Positions 9,676 to 18,552 of a DNA stretch of 64,000 nt are shown here, one piece after another. The stretch comes from an uncultured Piscirickettsiaceae bacterium (GTDB lineage: Bacteria; Pseudomonadota; Gammaproteobacteria; Methylococcales; Cycloclasticaceae), in NCBI GenBank assembly GCA_913061075.1, contig CAJXSK010000004.1, forward strand, positions 173,597-237,596. Direction: 5' to 3'. The notes below the pieces were generated by a model. The model was not told where the DNA came from. It saw nothing but the letters and a program-made list of their open reading frames with translations, and did no database searches. A program made the position numbers and the translations under genes. Within the stretch, counting starts at the first letter, position 1; each line of letters starts with the position of its first letter.

Positions 9676-11378
9676 GTGACGCTCAACCTAAAAAAAGAAT
9701 AGGTGATCAGTTAATCGATAAAGGGATTATTTCACTTGATCAGCTTAAAATTGCCTTACAAGAACAGAAAATTAGTGGTAATCAATTAGGTAAAGTGCTT
9801 ATAGATATGGGCTTTCTAACAGAAAGCTTGTTAAAAGAAGTATTAAGTGATGGAGTTAGCGATGAGACGATTAATTTGGAAGAAGTTGTCCCAGATGAAG
9901 ATGCAATCGCTCTAATAAAAAAATCTTTGGCAGAACAATTAAATGTTTTGCCATGTAATTACAATAAAAAAAATAAAACATTGCAGTTAGCAATGGCGGA
10001 TACGTTCGATATTATAGCGTTGGATAAAATTAAGTCTATTATTCCTGCGGACATTCTAGTCATGCCTATTTTGGCCGGGATTAAAGAAATTCAAAGTAAT
10101 ATTGACCATTTTTATGGTTATGAACTGTCAATTGACGGTATTTTGCGAGAGATCGAAACGGGTGAGTATGATGCGATTAGTCAACGCGTAGCGGCTTCAG
10201 AATATACTCACCCATTAGTAAGGTTAGTGGACGCTTTTCTAACAGACGCGGTGAAACGCGGCGCGTCGGATATTCATTTTGAACCCGAAGAAGGTTTTTT
10301 AAGGATTCGTTACAGAATTGATGGCGTGTTACACCAAATTAGAAGCTTGCATAATAAGTATTGGTCATCAATCGTTGTGCGCTTAAAAGTTATGTCTACG
10401 ATGGATTTAGCAGAAACTAGGGCACCGCAAGATGGGCGGATTCATCTTAAAGTTGCAGGTCACCCTATTGATTTTCGTGTGGCAGCGCAACCAACGATTC
10501 ATGGTGAGAACTTTGTTTTAAGGATTTTAGATCGTGAAAAATCCATTGTGCCTTTGGAAGACTTAGATTTAGCTGAAGAAAACCGTCAATTATTAAAATT
10601 GATGATGGCTCGCCCTGAAGGAATCATTTTGGTGACAGGGCCTACTGGTAGCGGTAAAACAACAACGCTTTATTCAATGTTAAGTTATTTGAATAATGAA
10701 TCAGTGAACATCATGACGCTTGAAGACCCTGTTGAGTACCCGATCCCGATGATTAGACAATCATCTATTGGGCAATCTTCAAAAATGAATTTTGCAGAGG
10801 GGATTAGGTCATTGATGCGACAAGACCCAGATATCATTCTAGTGGGCGAAATGCGTGATTTAGAAACGTCTGAAATGGGTTTTAGAGCCGCTATGACGGG
10901 TCATCAGGTTTTTTCTACACTGCATACAAACTCGGCAATAGGCGCATTTCCGCGGTTACTTGATATAGGTGTTTTGCCCGACATTATGGCAGGTAATATT
11001 ATTGGTGTTATTGGTCAGAGGTTAATTAGGCGGTTGTGCAAATCATGTAAGTCTGAACAACCGATTACAGAGGTGGAAAAGAACCTACTAGGTGATGGAG
11101 GGCTAGATTTAACGACTATATTTCATGCCGAAGGGTGTAAAGAATGCAATAACACAGGGTATAAAGGCCGAATAGCACTCTTAGAAATTTTAAGGATGGA
11201 TACGGATTTAGATGAACTGGTGGTAAAAAAAGTGTCCCAGCGCGAGTTATTAGAGGCGGCAAAACAAAAAGGTTATTCGACGCTTGCAGATGATGGAATT
11301 GCGCAGGTTCTTAAAGGCCGCACCACGTTAGATGAGTTATCTCGAGTTGTCGACTTTACATCGAGGTTAGCGGGTTAA
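9672..11378 (+). CDS. mshE: MSHA pilus extension ATPase MshE (GspE/PilB family)
   Basis: This hexameric cytoplasmic ATPase drives pilus polymerisation. The N-terminal MshEN region (about 1-150; RIGDQLIDKGIISLDQLKIA) is the module known to bind c-di-GMP in MshE and related ATPases. The motor has Walker A GPTGSGKTT at about 323-331, an Asp box (TLEDPVEYP), Walker B (ILVGEMRD) and the zinc-knuckle cysteines CKSC and CKEC near the end. At 568 residues it is of normal length. One base separates its stop from mshG. A c-di-GMP input would link it to the PilZ and GGDEF/EAL genes in this window, but that is inference. Confidence 0.95.
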   Translation: MSDAQPKKRIGDQLIDKGIISLDQLKIALQEQKISGNQLGKVLIDMGFLTESLLKEVLSDGVSDETINLEEVVPDEDAIALIKKSLAEQLNVLPCNYNKKNKTLQLAMADTFDIIALDKIKSIIPADILVMPILAGIKEIQSNIDHFYGYELSIDGILREIETGEYDAISQRVAASEYTHPLVRLVDAFLTDAVKRGASDIHFEPEEGFLRIRYRIDGVLHQIRSLHNKYWSSIVVRLKVMSTMDLAETRAPQDGRIHLKVAGHPIDFRVAAQPTIHGENFVLRILDREKSIVPLEDLDLAEENRQLLKLMMARPEGIILVTGPTGSGKTTTLYSMLSYLNNESVNIMTLEDPVEYPIPMIRQSSIGQSSKMNFAEGIRSLMRQDPDIILVGEMRDLETSEMGFRAAMTGHQVFSTLHTNSAIGAFPRLLDIGVLPDIMAGNIIGVIGQRLIRRLCKSCKSEQPITEVEKNLLGDGGLDLTTIFHAEGCKECNNTGYKGRIALLEILRMDTDLDELVVKKVSQRELLEAAKQKGYSTLADDGIAQVLKGRTTLDELSRVVDFTSRLAG

Positions 11379-11379
11379 T

Positions 11380-12582
11380 ATGGCGACCTTTAGCTACAAA
11401 GCGGTTAGGCATGACGGTAAAAGAATTAGTGGCAGGCAAGATGCGCTGAATATTTACGATTTAGAGTCAAAACTTGAAAAAACTGGAACGGTTTTGATTA
11501 CCGCAAAAGAAAGAACGGCGGGACTATTTGCGAGAAGAAAGAAGATAACAAGGCGGGATATTATTGACTTCTATATTTATATGGAACAAATGTTTGAAGC
11601 CGGTATTCCTGTAGTAGAGGCGCTTGTAGACTTTAGAGATGCCTTAGAGCCTAGTCAATTTAAAAATGTTGTAAGCTCGATAATCGACCAAATTGAAAGT
11701 GGCAAATCATTATCAAAAGCGATGTCAGAATACAAAAATGTGTTCAGTAATTTAATGGTTGAGCTGGTCCGAGTCGGTGAAATGAGTGGTGAATTGGCTT
11801 CGATCTTTGGAGAGCTTAAAAAGTCTCTTATGTGGCAAGATGAGTTAATTGTTAAAACCAAAAAAGTGATGATGTACCCCATGTTTGTGGGAACGGTTGT
11901 GTTCGGTGTATTGTGTTTTATGATGATTTATTTAGTGCCTCAAATGGTTGGGTTTATTACTGAAATGGGTGGAGAGTTGCCGTTTCATACGCTGGCATTA
12001 ATTGCGGTGTCAGAGTTCTTTGTTGACTACTGGTATCTTCTATTAATATCGCCCGTTTTACTATTCATCATTACCAAGCTGCTGATTAACAATAATAGCA
12101 AAGCGAGAATGATGTTCGATAAGAACATTCTATTGATACCTTGGTTCGGGGCAATTTTAAAGAAAATAATTTTGGCTCGTTTTTCAACCAATTTTGCGTT
12201 GATGTATCGTTCTGGTATTGGGGTTTTGGACGGTTTGAAAATAACTAAAGGTGTGGTGGATAATGTGTATGTTGCTGGTGAAATTGAGTTTATTCATTCA
12301 CAAGTAACCGAAGGTGTAGGTATTTCGGACGCATTTTCAAGAACCGAACTTTTCCCACCGCTCGTTATGCGGATGATTCGAGTTGGTGAACAAACAGGTG
12401 GCATTGATAAATCTTTAGTGAATGTCAGTTATTTCTTTAATAGGGATGTAGAAGATTCAATTGAGAAGCTACAAAGCATGATAGAGCCGGCGATGACCGT
12501 TATTTTGGGTGTTATTTTAGGCTGGGTGATGATGTCTGTGTTAGGCCCCATTTATGATTTGATTGGGGGGCTAGAGCTCTGA
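11380..12582 (+). CDS. mshG: MSHA pilus inner-membrane platform protein MshG (PilC/GspF family)
   Basis: It has 400 residues with the usual opening FSYKAVRHDGKRISG, two T2SSF four-helix repeats (about 65-190 and 270-390) and membrane helices near 168-192, 215-238 and 371-393. The repeats carry the matching phrases MVELVRVGEMSGEL and VMRMIRVGEQTGGI. PilC-type proteins sit in the inner membrane above the assembly ATPase. The next gene starts within its stop codon (TGATG). Confidence 0.94.
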   Translation: MATFSYKAVRHDGKRISGRQDALNIYDLESKLEKTGTVLITAKERTAGLFARRKKITRRDIIDFYIYMEQMFEAGIPVVEALVDFRDALEPSQFKNVVSSIIDQIESGKSLSKAMSEYKNVFSNLMVELVRVGEMSGELASIFGELKKSLMWQDELIVKTKKVMMYPMFVGTVVFGVLCFMMIYLVPQMVGFITEMGGELPFHTLALIAVSEFFVDYWYLLLISPVLLFIITKLLINNNSKARMMFDKNILLIPWFGAILKKIILARFSTNFALMYRSGIGVLDGLKITKGVVDNVYVAGEIEFIHSQVTEGVGISDAFSRTELFPPLVMRMIRVGEQTGGIDKSLVNVSYFFNRDVEDSIEKLQSMIEPAMTVILGVILGWVMMSVLGPIYDLIGGLEL

Positions 12583-14129
12583 TGAATAAAAAATATGCCA
12601 TTTATTTAAGTGACTCAACCTTTGTGTTTTGTGAGGTTAGTTCATTGGGCGTCGAATTGTTGTTTGAAGAGTACGCATCTAATCAAGATTTTGAAGAGAA
12701 ATGTAAGGCGATTCTTGAGAAATATAAAGAGACTGATGTCGCCGTTTTTCTAGACTTAATTGGTGAAGAATATAAACACGAGTCAATTCCGCATGTGGGG
12801 GGTAAAGATAGAGAGCTTTTATTAGCTAGGAAGCAGCAATCATTATTTCCAGGGGCTGATTTAGTATGGAAAACGCACGTTGAACGTGAGAAAACGGGGC
12901 GTAAAGATGATGTTTACTTAATGATGGGTATACAGTTGCCAAAAATGGTAAAGGGTGTCTTTAGTCTATTGATTGAAAACGAACAAGCTGTTTCCGGCGT
13001 GTATTCAATATCCATTCTGGAAACAGAACTTCAAAAGATATTGCCGAATTCGGAACAACACTTGACGATCTCTAGGGTATTAGGCAGGCAACAATCAGAC
13101 CGTTCTTATAGGCAAACCTTTACTAAAAATAGAGAGATAGTCATCAGCCGAGTTACACGAGCAAAGGGCGGCGATATAGATGAGGCAATGGTTTCGTTAA
13201 TGACTGAAATTGAACGTATGCATCACTTTCTTAATGGTGCAAAACATTTGAATGCTAACCATGCCTTAAATGTTATAGGTGCATTGGGGGAGCATGAAAA
13301 TCGTAAGCTTTTAAATAATAAAGCGAGTAACAATATTGAGTTTAGGTATGTTGATCTTTACGAGTTAGCATTAAAACTAGGATTAAAACGACCTAAGTCA
13401 TTACTCAGTTTGCCGGAGTTGCTAACAAATTTGGCGGTAACCAAACAGGTTAAACCACATTTTAAGCCTGAAGACTTGTGTGCAAAATTCCAACGAAATT
13501 ATGTTAGTGGCCTATTGAAAAAAACATCGGTGGCGATTGTTTTGTTGGCTGTTATAGGGTCGGCAGGGTTATGGTGGGGTACTCAACACAGCAAAGATGA
13601 TGTTGCTTACTTACAGGCCCAAATTGAAGAGTTAAATGGTCAACATGAAAATATCGGCATGGAATTATCTGGGGAGGATATTTCACCGCAGTTAATGAAA
13701 AGCGTGGTCGATGCTTATGATGCTATATCTAACAATCAATATGCACCAGAAGATGTGTTAGGCGTCATTGCAGAAGCCTATGTTGGCTTTCATGATATTT
13801 CTATCTTGGAAATTAATTGGGTAACAGAAAAGTCTAACGAACGTGATGGTCAAGGAGATCAGCAGGAAGCGTTACTAGACACAATAAAGAAACCTAGGCA
13901 ATTCTCTATCAAGTTAGGGCTTTCTCCATCGTTAAGTGACAGAGAGTTGGTCAACCGTGTGAATAGTTTCTCAGAATCTTTGCTTAATCATGGAAAAATA
14001 ACAGATGTTGAGCAAACTTCTGCAGCTATTAATACTCAGAGTAATGCCTCAATGGAAAGGACGGTCAACGCTGAATCTGAGGATGGAAAACCGATCGAAT
14101 TTACCTTATTGGTCACAATGAAATTATGA
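12582..14129 (+). CDS. MshI/PilM-PilN-like pilus alignment protein
   Basis: A bitopic protein of 515 residues. A cytoplasmic half of about 310 residues is divergent in sequence but placed like the actin-like PilM/GspL part. One membrane helix (about 317-337, with IVLLAVIGSAGLWWG) is followed by a coiled-coil stretch and a periplasmic half ending in a ferredoxin-like PilN-type region (FSIKLGLSPSLSDRELVNRVNSF). Vibrio MshI has this fused layout. It lies between the platform protein and a PilO/MshJ-like gene, the expected company for the inner-membrane alignment complex. Sequence motifs alone are weak, so the call rests on topology and position. Confidence 0.6.
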   Translation: MNKKYAIYLSDSTFVFCEVSSLGVELLFEEYASNQDFEEKCKAILEKYKETDVAVFLDLIGEEYKHESIPHVGGKDRELLLARKQQSLFPGADLVWKTHVEREKTGRKDDVYLMMGIQLPKMVKGVFSLLIENEQAVSGVYSISILETELQKILPNSEQHLTISRVLGRQQSDRSYRQTFTKNREIVISRVTRAKGGDIDEAMVSLMTEIERMHHFLNGAKHLNANHALNVIGALGEHENRKLLNNKASNNIEFRYVDLYELALKLGLKRPKSLLSLPELLTNLAVTKQVKPHFKPEDLCAKFQRNYVSGLLKKTSVAIVLLAVIGSAGLWWGTQHSKDDVAYLQAQIEELNGQHENIGMELSGEDISPQLMKSVVDAYDAISNNQYAPEDVLGVIAEAYVGFHDISILEINWVTEKSNERDGQGDQQEALLDTIKKPRQFSIKLGLSPSLSDRELVNRVNSFSESLLNHGKITDVEQTSAAINTQSNASMERTVNAESEDGKPIEFTLLVTMKL

Positions 14130-14773
14130 TTAATAAAGAAAGAAATAATACCTGGCAGCCATTTAAATTAGAGTTAATGGCTTTGATAGGTTCCATTATG
14201 TTGGCACTGGTTTTGTTTGTTATTTTCTGGGGCGATTACCAAGCGGTTGTTACGGAGGAACAAGCAACAAATCAACAGTATGAACAACTAAGCAATAATC
14301 TTAGTGACTCCATACAAGGCAAAGCGTTATTAAAAGAGGTGGGTGCTTCGTTTAAGGCGTTAAAAGCACAAGGTTTTTATGGCGATGAAGATAGGCTAGC
14401 ATTAACAGAAGCATTAAAGAGAGCTGCTGATAAACTTAAGTTGCCCGATTTTAAATACAAGATTTCTCCTCAACATCAAATTGAAAATGCTGGGGGTTAT
14501 TTTCCATCAGAATTAAATCTGTTTGAAACGACCGTAGTTATTGAAGCAGGGCTTTTGCATGATGCTGACTTAATTAGCATAACGAACCAGCTCTCATCTT
14601 ATGCTAAAGAGGCATTTATTGTGAAGTCTTGTAAGTTATCAAGAGAGCGTTCGGTAAACGTGACCGAATTAATTAAAAATGTTGGGCTTGTTTGCAAGCT
14701 AGGTTTTTATAACATAAAAAAATCAGAAGTCGAATCAGGCGATGAAGAGATAGACTTGGGTGATGAGATATGA
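14126..14773 (+). CDS. MshJ/PilO-like pilus alignment protein
   Basis: The protein has 215 residues. A short cytoplasmic N-terminus and one membrane helix (about 17-37; LIGSIMLALVLFVIFWG) are followed by a periplasmic coiled coil and a mixed alpha/beta region. The layout is that of PilO/GspM/MshJ. It overlaps the genes before and after by 4 bases each. The C-terminus is strongly acidic (SGDEEIDLGDEI). No catalytic motif is present, and none is expected for the family. Confidence 0.6.
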   Translation: MINKERNNTWQPFKLELMALIGSIMLALVLFVIFWGDYQAVVTEEQATNQQYEQLSNNLSDSIQGKALLKEVGASFKALKAQGFYGDEDRLALTEALKRAADKLKLPDFKYKISPQHQIENAGGYFPSELNLFETTVVIEAGLLHDADLISITNQLSSYAKEAFIVKSCKLSRERSVNVTELIKNVGLVCKLGFYNIKKSEVESGDEEIDLGDEI

Positions 14774-15177
14774 ATAAACGATATGGCTGTTTAGTATGCT
14801 TTTTTTTGTTCGTGTTGCCAATCACTAGTTGGGCGATAGGCGATCTAATGTTATCTATTCAACAGCGCGCAAAAATTGATTTAATTCGTTCAAGCGGTGT
14901 TCAAACAACCGTTGGCGAAACAACGCCGGTGGCAGAAATAAAAGTCAATGGTTTTTATTTTAAGAGCAAAGATGGTCAACATAAGGGGACTGTTTGGGTG
15001 AATGGTCACCAAGTAGACAATGGGTCATTAGACAAAAATAATATCGTCGTAAACAGTTTAAATGAATCCACAAAGTTAGTTGATTTATCAGTAAAAGAGC
15101 CCAACATTAAAATACCGTTTAAGGCGGGGCAAGCATTAAATGTTGATAATGGCGAAATTCGAGATGCGTTCCAATAG
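14770..15177 (+). CDS. MshK/PilP-like periplasmic protein
   Basis: The product has 135 residues with a cleavable signal peptide (basic start, hydrophobic core, cleavage near SWA-IG). The mature part contains VNGFYFKSKDGQHKGTVWVNG, the short beta pattern seen in MshK and in secretin-contacting PilP/GspC-type proteins. It overlaps the PilO-like gene by 4 bases, and its own end overlaps the start of the next gene. A role bridging the inner-membrane complex and the secretin is inferred from place and shape; homology is not obvious by eye. Confidence 0.5.
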   Translation: MNKRYGCLVCFFLFVLPITSWAIGDLMLSIQQRAKIDLIRSSGVQTTVGETTPVAEIKVNGFYFKSKDGQHKGTVWVNGHQVDNGSLDKNNIVVNSLNESTKLVDLSVKEPNIKIPFKAGQALNVDNGEIRDAFQ

Positions 15178-15964
15178 CAACCAAAAAGGTGCGGCGTTAT
15201 TAATCATCATCACTATATTGGCGTTGATGATTTCATCCGTATTGCTATTTGGGCTAGATAAAAACTCACTTAATATTGCGCGGGATAAGAAAACGAGTAA
15301 GGCATTAGCTAAAGCGAAAGAAGCGCTTATTAATTACGCGTTATTGTCAGATAGATTGCTAGGGTCACCGGGTATTGGCTATTTGCCTTGCCCAGATAGA
15401 ACAGGCGACGGGTTATCAAATGAACCTTGTGGTTTGGGTGGCGAGAGTGCAGAAGGTTGGCTTCCATGGCAAACATTGGGAGAAAAACCACTCTACGATA
15501 AGAATAAAAGCTGTTTGCGCTATGTGGTATCTGGTAACTATAAGATAAACCCACCATCAGTTTTAAGTAAGTTACCACCTACTCAGGGGCACTTCGTTAT
15601 TCATGATGCAAACAACACCGTTACTGTTGGTGCATTGCCTACTAGTTATGCATTAGCCGTTGTATTTGCCCCACATAAACCTGTGGCAGGCCAAACTAGA
15701 AGCATGGGTGGGGGCGCTAAAACCACCTGTGGTAGTACGACAGTGGGTGCGCAAATTAACACAGCGTCTAATTTACTAGACACACTCAATAATGTTAACA
15801 ACGCAGCAGGCACTTATGCTGGCCCGGGTGTGCCAGGTAATAATGCATTGCCAACGAGCACAGCGTCTGTCTTTATGCAGGCGAATGCACAAAATAATTT
15901 TAACGATGCATTAATATGGATAAGCCCCCAAGATTTTGCAAACGTATACGCGAGGATGCCATGA
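15164..15964 (+). CDS. Minor pilin-like protein, PilX/MshP-type N-terminus
   Basis: The ATG at 15164 gives a short basic leader ending in Gly9, then AALLIIITILALM, the hydrophobic stalk of type IV pilins. The usual Glu at position +5 is missing, as in PilX/GspK-like tip pilins. The ATG at 15140 would give a longer leader and cannot be excluded. The head domain holds LPCPDRTGDG and, further on, WLPWQTLGEK, shared with the next gene's product, plus several cysteines. Total length is 266 residues. It overlaps the next gene by ATGA, so the pair is probably made in fixed ratio. Confidence 0.75.
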   Translation: MRSNSNQKGAALLIIITILALMISSVLLFGLDKNSLNIARDKKTSKALAKAKEALINYALLSDRLLGSPGIGYLPCPDRTGDGLSNEPCGLGGESAEGWLPWQTLGEKPLYDKNKSCLRYVVSGNYKINPPSVLSKLPPTQGHFVIHDANNTVTVGALPTSYALAVVFAPHKPVAGQTRSMGGGAKTTCGSTTVGAQINTASNLLDTLNNVNNAAGTYAGPGVPGNNALPTSTASVFMQANAQNNFNDALIWISPQDFANVYARMP

Positions 15965-16629
15965 AGCTTCATAAAGTTAATCAACAAACAGGGTTCACTA
16001 TCGTAGAAATTGCGATAGTTTTATTGATATTTGGGTTGATTGTCGGTGGCATTATGGGGCCGTTGCAAATACAGTTAGACAATATGGATCGTCGCGAAAC
16101 AGTACAAACGATTGAAACAACTAAAGAGGCTATTATTGGCTTTGCCTTGAGAAATGGCCGAGTGCCATGCCCAGATACATCAGGCGATGGTCAAGAAAAT
16201 AACCCGGGGGGAAACTGCAGTAGTGCTCGTGGTTCAGTGCCCTGGGTTACGTTAGGCGTTAACTCGGTTGATGCATGGAAGCAACCGTTAACTTACCGAG
16301 TGGATACGCGTTTTGCTGATAATACCGATGGTACAGGCTGCCCTGATGCCAATGTACCAGGTATTTCGTTTGAAATGTGTTCAGCGGGTAATATTACTGT
16401 TCGGGCAACCAGTGCAGGCGCTTTAGTAGCGGCTAATATACCGGTGATTATTGTGTCACATGGTGAAAATTGGGTGGCGGCAGGCGACGTAAATGAACAA
16501 GAAAACTCAGATAATGACGCCAACTTTGTCGATAAAAACCCTATAAATCAAGGGTATGATGATTTGGTCGGGTGGATTAATATCAATAATCTAATTGGTA
16601 AAATGGTGTCAGCCAATAAATTGCCTTAG
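15961..16629 (+). CDS. Minor pilin (type IV prepilin, class with CPD-GDG motif)
   Basis: From the ATG at 15961 the leader ends at Gly11, followed by FTIVEIAIVLLIFG with the required Glu at +5, a good prepilin peptidase site. The mature head contains VPCPDTSGDG and VPWVTLGVN, matching the preceding minor pilin, and four further cysteines. Its length is 222 residues. Coupling by ATGA to the upstream gene and the shared head motif suggest tandem duplication followed by divergence. It probably belongs to the pilus tip or initiation complex. Confidence 0.85.
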   Translation: MKLHKVNQQTGFTIVEIAIVLLIFGLIVGGIMGPLQIQLDNMDRRETVQTIETTKEAIIGFALRNGRVPCPDTSGDGQENNPGGNCSSARGSVPWVTLGVNSVDAWKQPLTYRVDTRFADNTDGTGCPDANVPGISFEMCSAGNITVRATSAGALVAANIPVIIVSHGENWVAAGDVNEQENSDNDANFVDKNPINQGYDDLVGWININNLIGKMVSANKLP

Positions 16630-16710
16630 AAACTTGTACTTTAGAAATCTTCAACTATCTTTAAAAGTAACCATAAAAGGTTAATGAATTAAATTATTGA
16701 AGGTAAAGAC

Positions 16711-17274
16711 ATGAATATGAAACAGCAAGGGTTTACATTAGTAGAAATTGCTATTGTCCTCGTTATTATCGGCTTATTATTAGGTGGCGTACTAAAAGGC
16801 CAAGAAATGATTAAGAGCGCTAAAGTTAAAGCACAAATGCAGCAAATAGATGGTATTTCTGCGGCTTTTAATACCTACCAGGACAAGTATGGCGCAATGC
16901 CGGGTGATGATGCTAACGCGGCAGCTAATACAGGTGTTGCAGGTTTAGCTGCAGGTAATGGTAATGGTGATATTAGTCGTGCAGAGGGTAACGCCCGTGT
17001 ATGGCAGCACCTTGAAGCCGCTAATTTACTTGCAGGTTATACCCCGGGGGCAAATGGTCGTTTTTTAAATAAATACGGTCAGCAAACATTCGTCGATTCA
17101 AATTATGCAGGCTTATCAGGAGCTATTGTTTGTTCATCTGTACCTAATGATGTGGCCGTAGAAATTGATCGTAAAGTAGATAATGGTGATGGTACTTCAG
17201 GCTCAATGCGTAGACATAATCAAAGAGCTTATCCAACAACGGCGGGTAATAGTTGGATTTGTACAGCGGCATAG
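16711..17274 (+). CDS. Type IV major pilin-like protein (MshA-like)
   Basis: A 7-residue leader ends in Gly7, followed by FTLVEIAIVLVIIGLLLGG with Glu at +5, a textbook prepilin. The head domain is Gly/Ala/Asn-rich and has two cysteines near the C-terminus (IVCSS and WICTAA), which may form the D-region disulfide. The gene has its own leader of about 80 bases, a strong Shine-Dalgarno (GAAGGTAAAG) and a terminator 30 bases after the stop. These features suggest separate high expression, so I take it as the main fibre subunit. At 187 residues it fits MshA-type pilins. The prepilin peptidase gene is not in this window. Confidence 0.85.
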   Translation: MNMKQQGFTLVEIAIVLVIIGLLLGGVLKGQEMIKSAKVKAQMQQIDGISAAFNTYQDKYGAMPGDDANAAANTGVAGLAAGNGNGDISRAEGNARVWQHLEAANLLAGYTPGANGRFLNKYGQQTFVDSNYAGLSGAIVCSSVPNDVAVEIDRKVDNGDGTSGSMRRHNQRAYPTTAGNSWICTAA

Positions 17275-17303
17275 TTTGGGTTGATTCTTACTTAAGTTAG
17301 CAC

Positions 17304-17340
17304 AAAACCTTCTTAGTCTTTGACTTGGAAGGTTTTTTTA
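17304..17340 (+). terminator. Intrinsic terminator after the pilin gene
   Basis: The 9-base arms AAAACCTTC and GAAGGTTTT (17304-17312 and 17328-17336) form a hairpin that runs into a T tract. It closes the pilus operon 30 bases after the pilin stop. The PilZ gene starts 27 bases later, so it either has little promoter space or relies on read-through. Confidence 0.8.
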
Positions 17341-17366
17341 TAAAATTAAATTATTCGAGCATTAAT

Positions 17367-18101
17367 ATGGACAACCGTCGACAGGATAAACGTTTACACT
17401 TACCCGACTTACAAATTAAAGTAAAAAAATGGGGTATAGCTGAAGGGGGGCAATTTATAAATTGCACCCCTGTTGATGTTAGTTTTAATGGGTTGGCTTT
17501 TTCGAGCGATTCCTTGGTGCTGGAATTGTTGCAAAAAATAGAAATTCAATTGTCTGTTGGGCATAAAACGTTAGAAGGTAGTGCGGTTATTTGCCATATC
17601 GAAAAGGTGCAAGGCACAGTCCGTTACGGTGTTTTATACATCGATATAAAGCCTTCATTGGAAGAAACGTTTAGTTTAGATAATTTATCGTCAGCGATGG
17701 TAGAAGACGTGGCGGTAAATATGGCAGATAACGCTGTTATTGGAAGTGCTTCCAATGAGACAGACGTGCTAATTAGGAAGGGGCAAATCATATTGTTTGA
17801 TGCGGTACAAACATTTAAGCTTAGATTGACTAGTTTGGTGGGTAATGTGAACGATGATCACGGTAACGCTTACCAATTAGATGGTTTGTTTGAGTTTTCA
17901 CCTGAGACGATGTCTGTAACTGTTCCATTAACTGGAGATGACGGTATTACGTTAGAAAAGAGAACGTTATCACCAGTGCTGTCCCCAGCACAACATAAAG
18001 TTGTATTTGAGGCGAGCGATGGTGAGCAATTCGACAGTATCTTGGATGTATTGCAGAGCTTGAGTGATACTTTTCAAACGTTGTTGGCTGAAAAAGCTTA
18101 G
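17367..18101 (+). CDS. PilZ-domain protein (putative c-di-GMP receptor)
   Basis: The ATG at 17367 gives 244 residues. The N-terminal 100 form a PilZ domain with both c-di-GMP contacts: the arginine motif in NRRQDKR (residues 3-9) and the DxSxxG motif in DVSFNGLAF. The C-terminal 140 residues have no motif I recognise. A longer frame from 17325 would start inside the terminator hairpin and is rejected. Its place directly after the pilus operon suggests that it couples c-di-GMP to pilus function. It converges on a GFA gene that ends 5 bases later. Confidence 0.88.
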   Translation: MDNRRQDKRLHLPDLQIKVKKWGIAEGGQFINCTPVDVSFNGLAFSSDSLVLELLQKIEIQLSVGHKTLEGSAVICHIEKVQGTVRYGVLYIDIKPSLEETFSLDNLSSAMVEDVAVNMADNAVIGSASNETDVLIRKGQIILFDAVQTFKLRLTSLVGNVNDDHGNAYQLDGLFEFSPETMSVTVPLTGDDGITLEKRTLSPVLSPAQHKVVFEASDGEQFDSILDVLQSLSDTFQTLLAEKA

Positions 18102-18105
18102 TACC

Positions 18106-18522
18106 TTAGCCAGCTGGCGGCATTTGCTCAAAATCAACTGTTTCACCATTATCATTTAGCCATGCCATTTTTGATTGGCAAAATATATTAATGCCGGGTG
18201 TAAAAGAGCTTGTATCATCTAATGTGCCAGCTTTTACTATAGACATGCCAGGCATTACATCGGCTTCTGTGTAAATAGGTGAACCGCAGTTATTGCAAAA
18301 ATAGCGTCGTAAATCTTGGCCACTATCGCCTTTGTCTACATACGTGGACAGCGTGTCTCCATCGACATGAAAGCCGTCAGCAGGCACACCAATATTGATT
18401 GAATAGGCCGATCCAGTGGCCTTTTGGCAGTGGGTGCAATGGCAAACGGCTGTTAATAAGGGTTCGGCAGTAATTTTATAATGTATTGATCCGCAAAGGC
18501 ATTGGCCTGTTTGTTCACTCAT
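18106..18522 (-). CDS. GFA family protein (glutathione-dependent formaldehyde-activating fold, Mss4-like)
   Basis: The 138 residues carry the zinc cysteine sets of the family: CLCG near the N-terminus, CHCTHC about 20 residues on, and CNNCGSP about 40 residues after that. Members of this family rarely have a proven reaction, and the formaldehyde name comes from one enzyme whose activity is disputed, so a substrate should not be assumed. It lies downstream of purU on the same strand, separated by 30 bases. Confidence 0.9.
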   Translation of the reverse strand: MSEQTGQCLCGSIHYKITAEPLLTAVCHCTHCQKATGSAYSINIGVPADGFHVDGDTLSTYVDKGDSGQDLRRYFCNNCGSPIYTEADVMPGMSIVKAGTLDDTSSFTPGINIFCQSKMAWLNDNGETVDFEQMPPAG

Positions 18523-18552
18523 CTGTATTTTTCCTAAGCTTATTGTTTGAAT

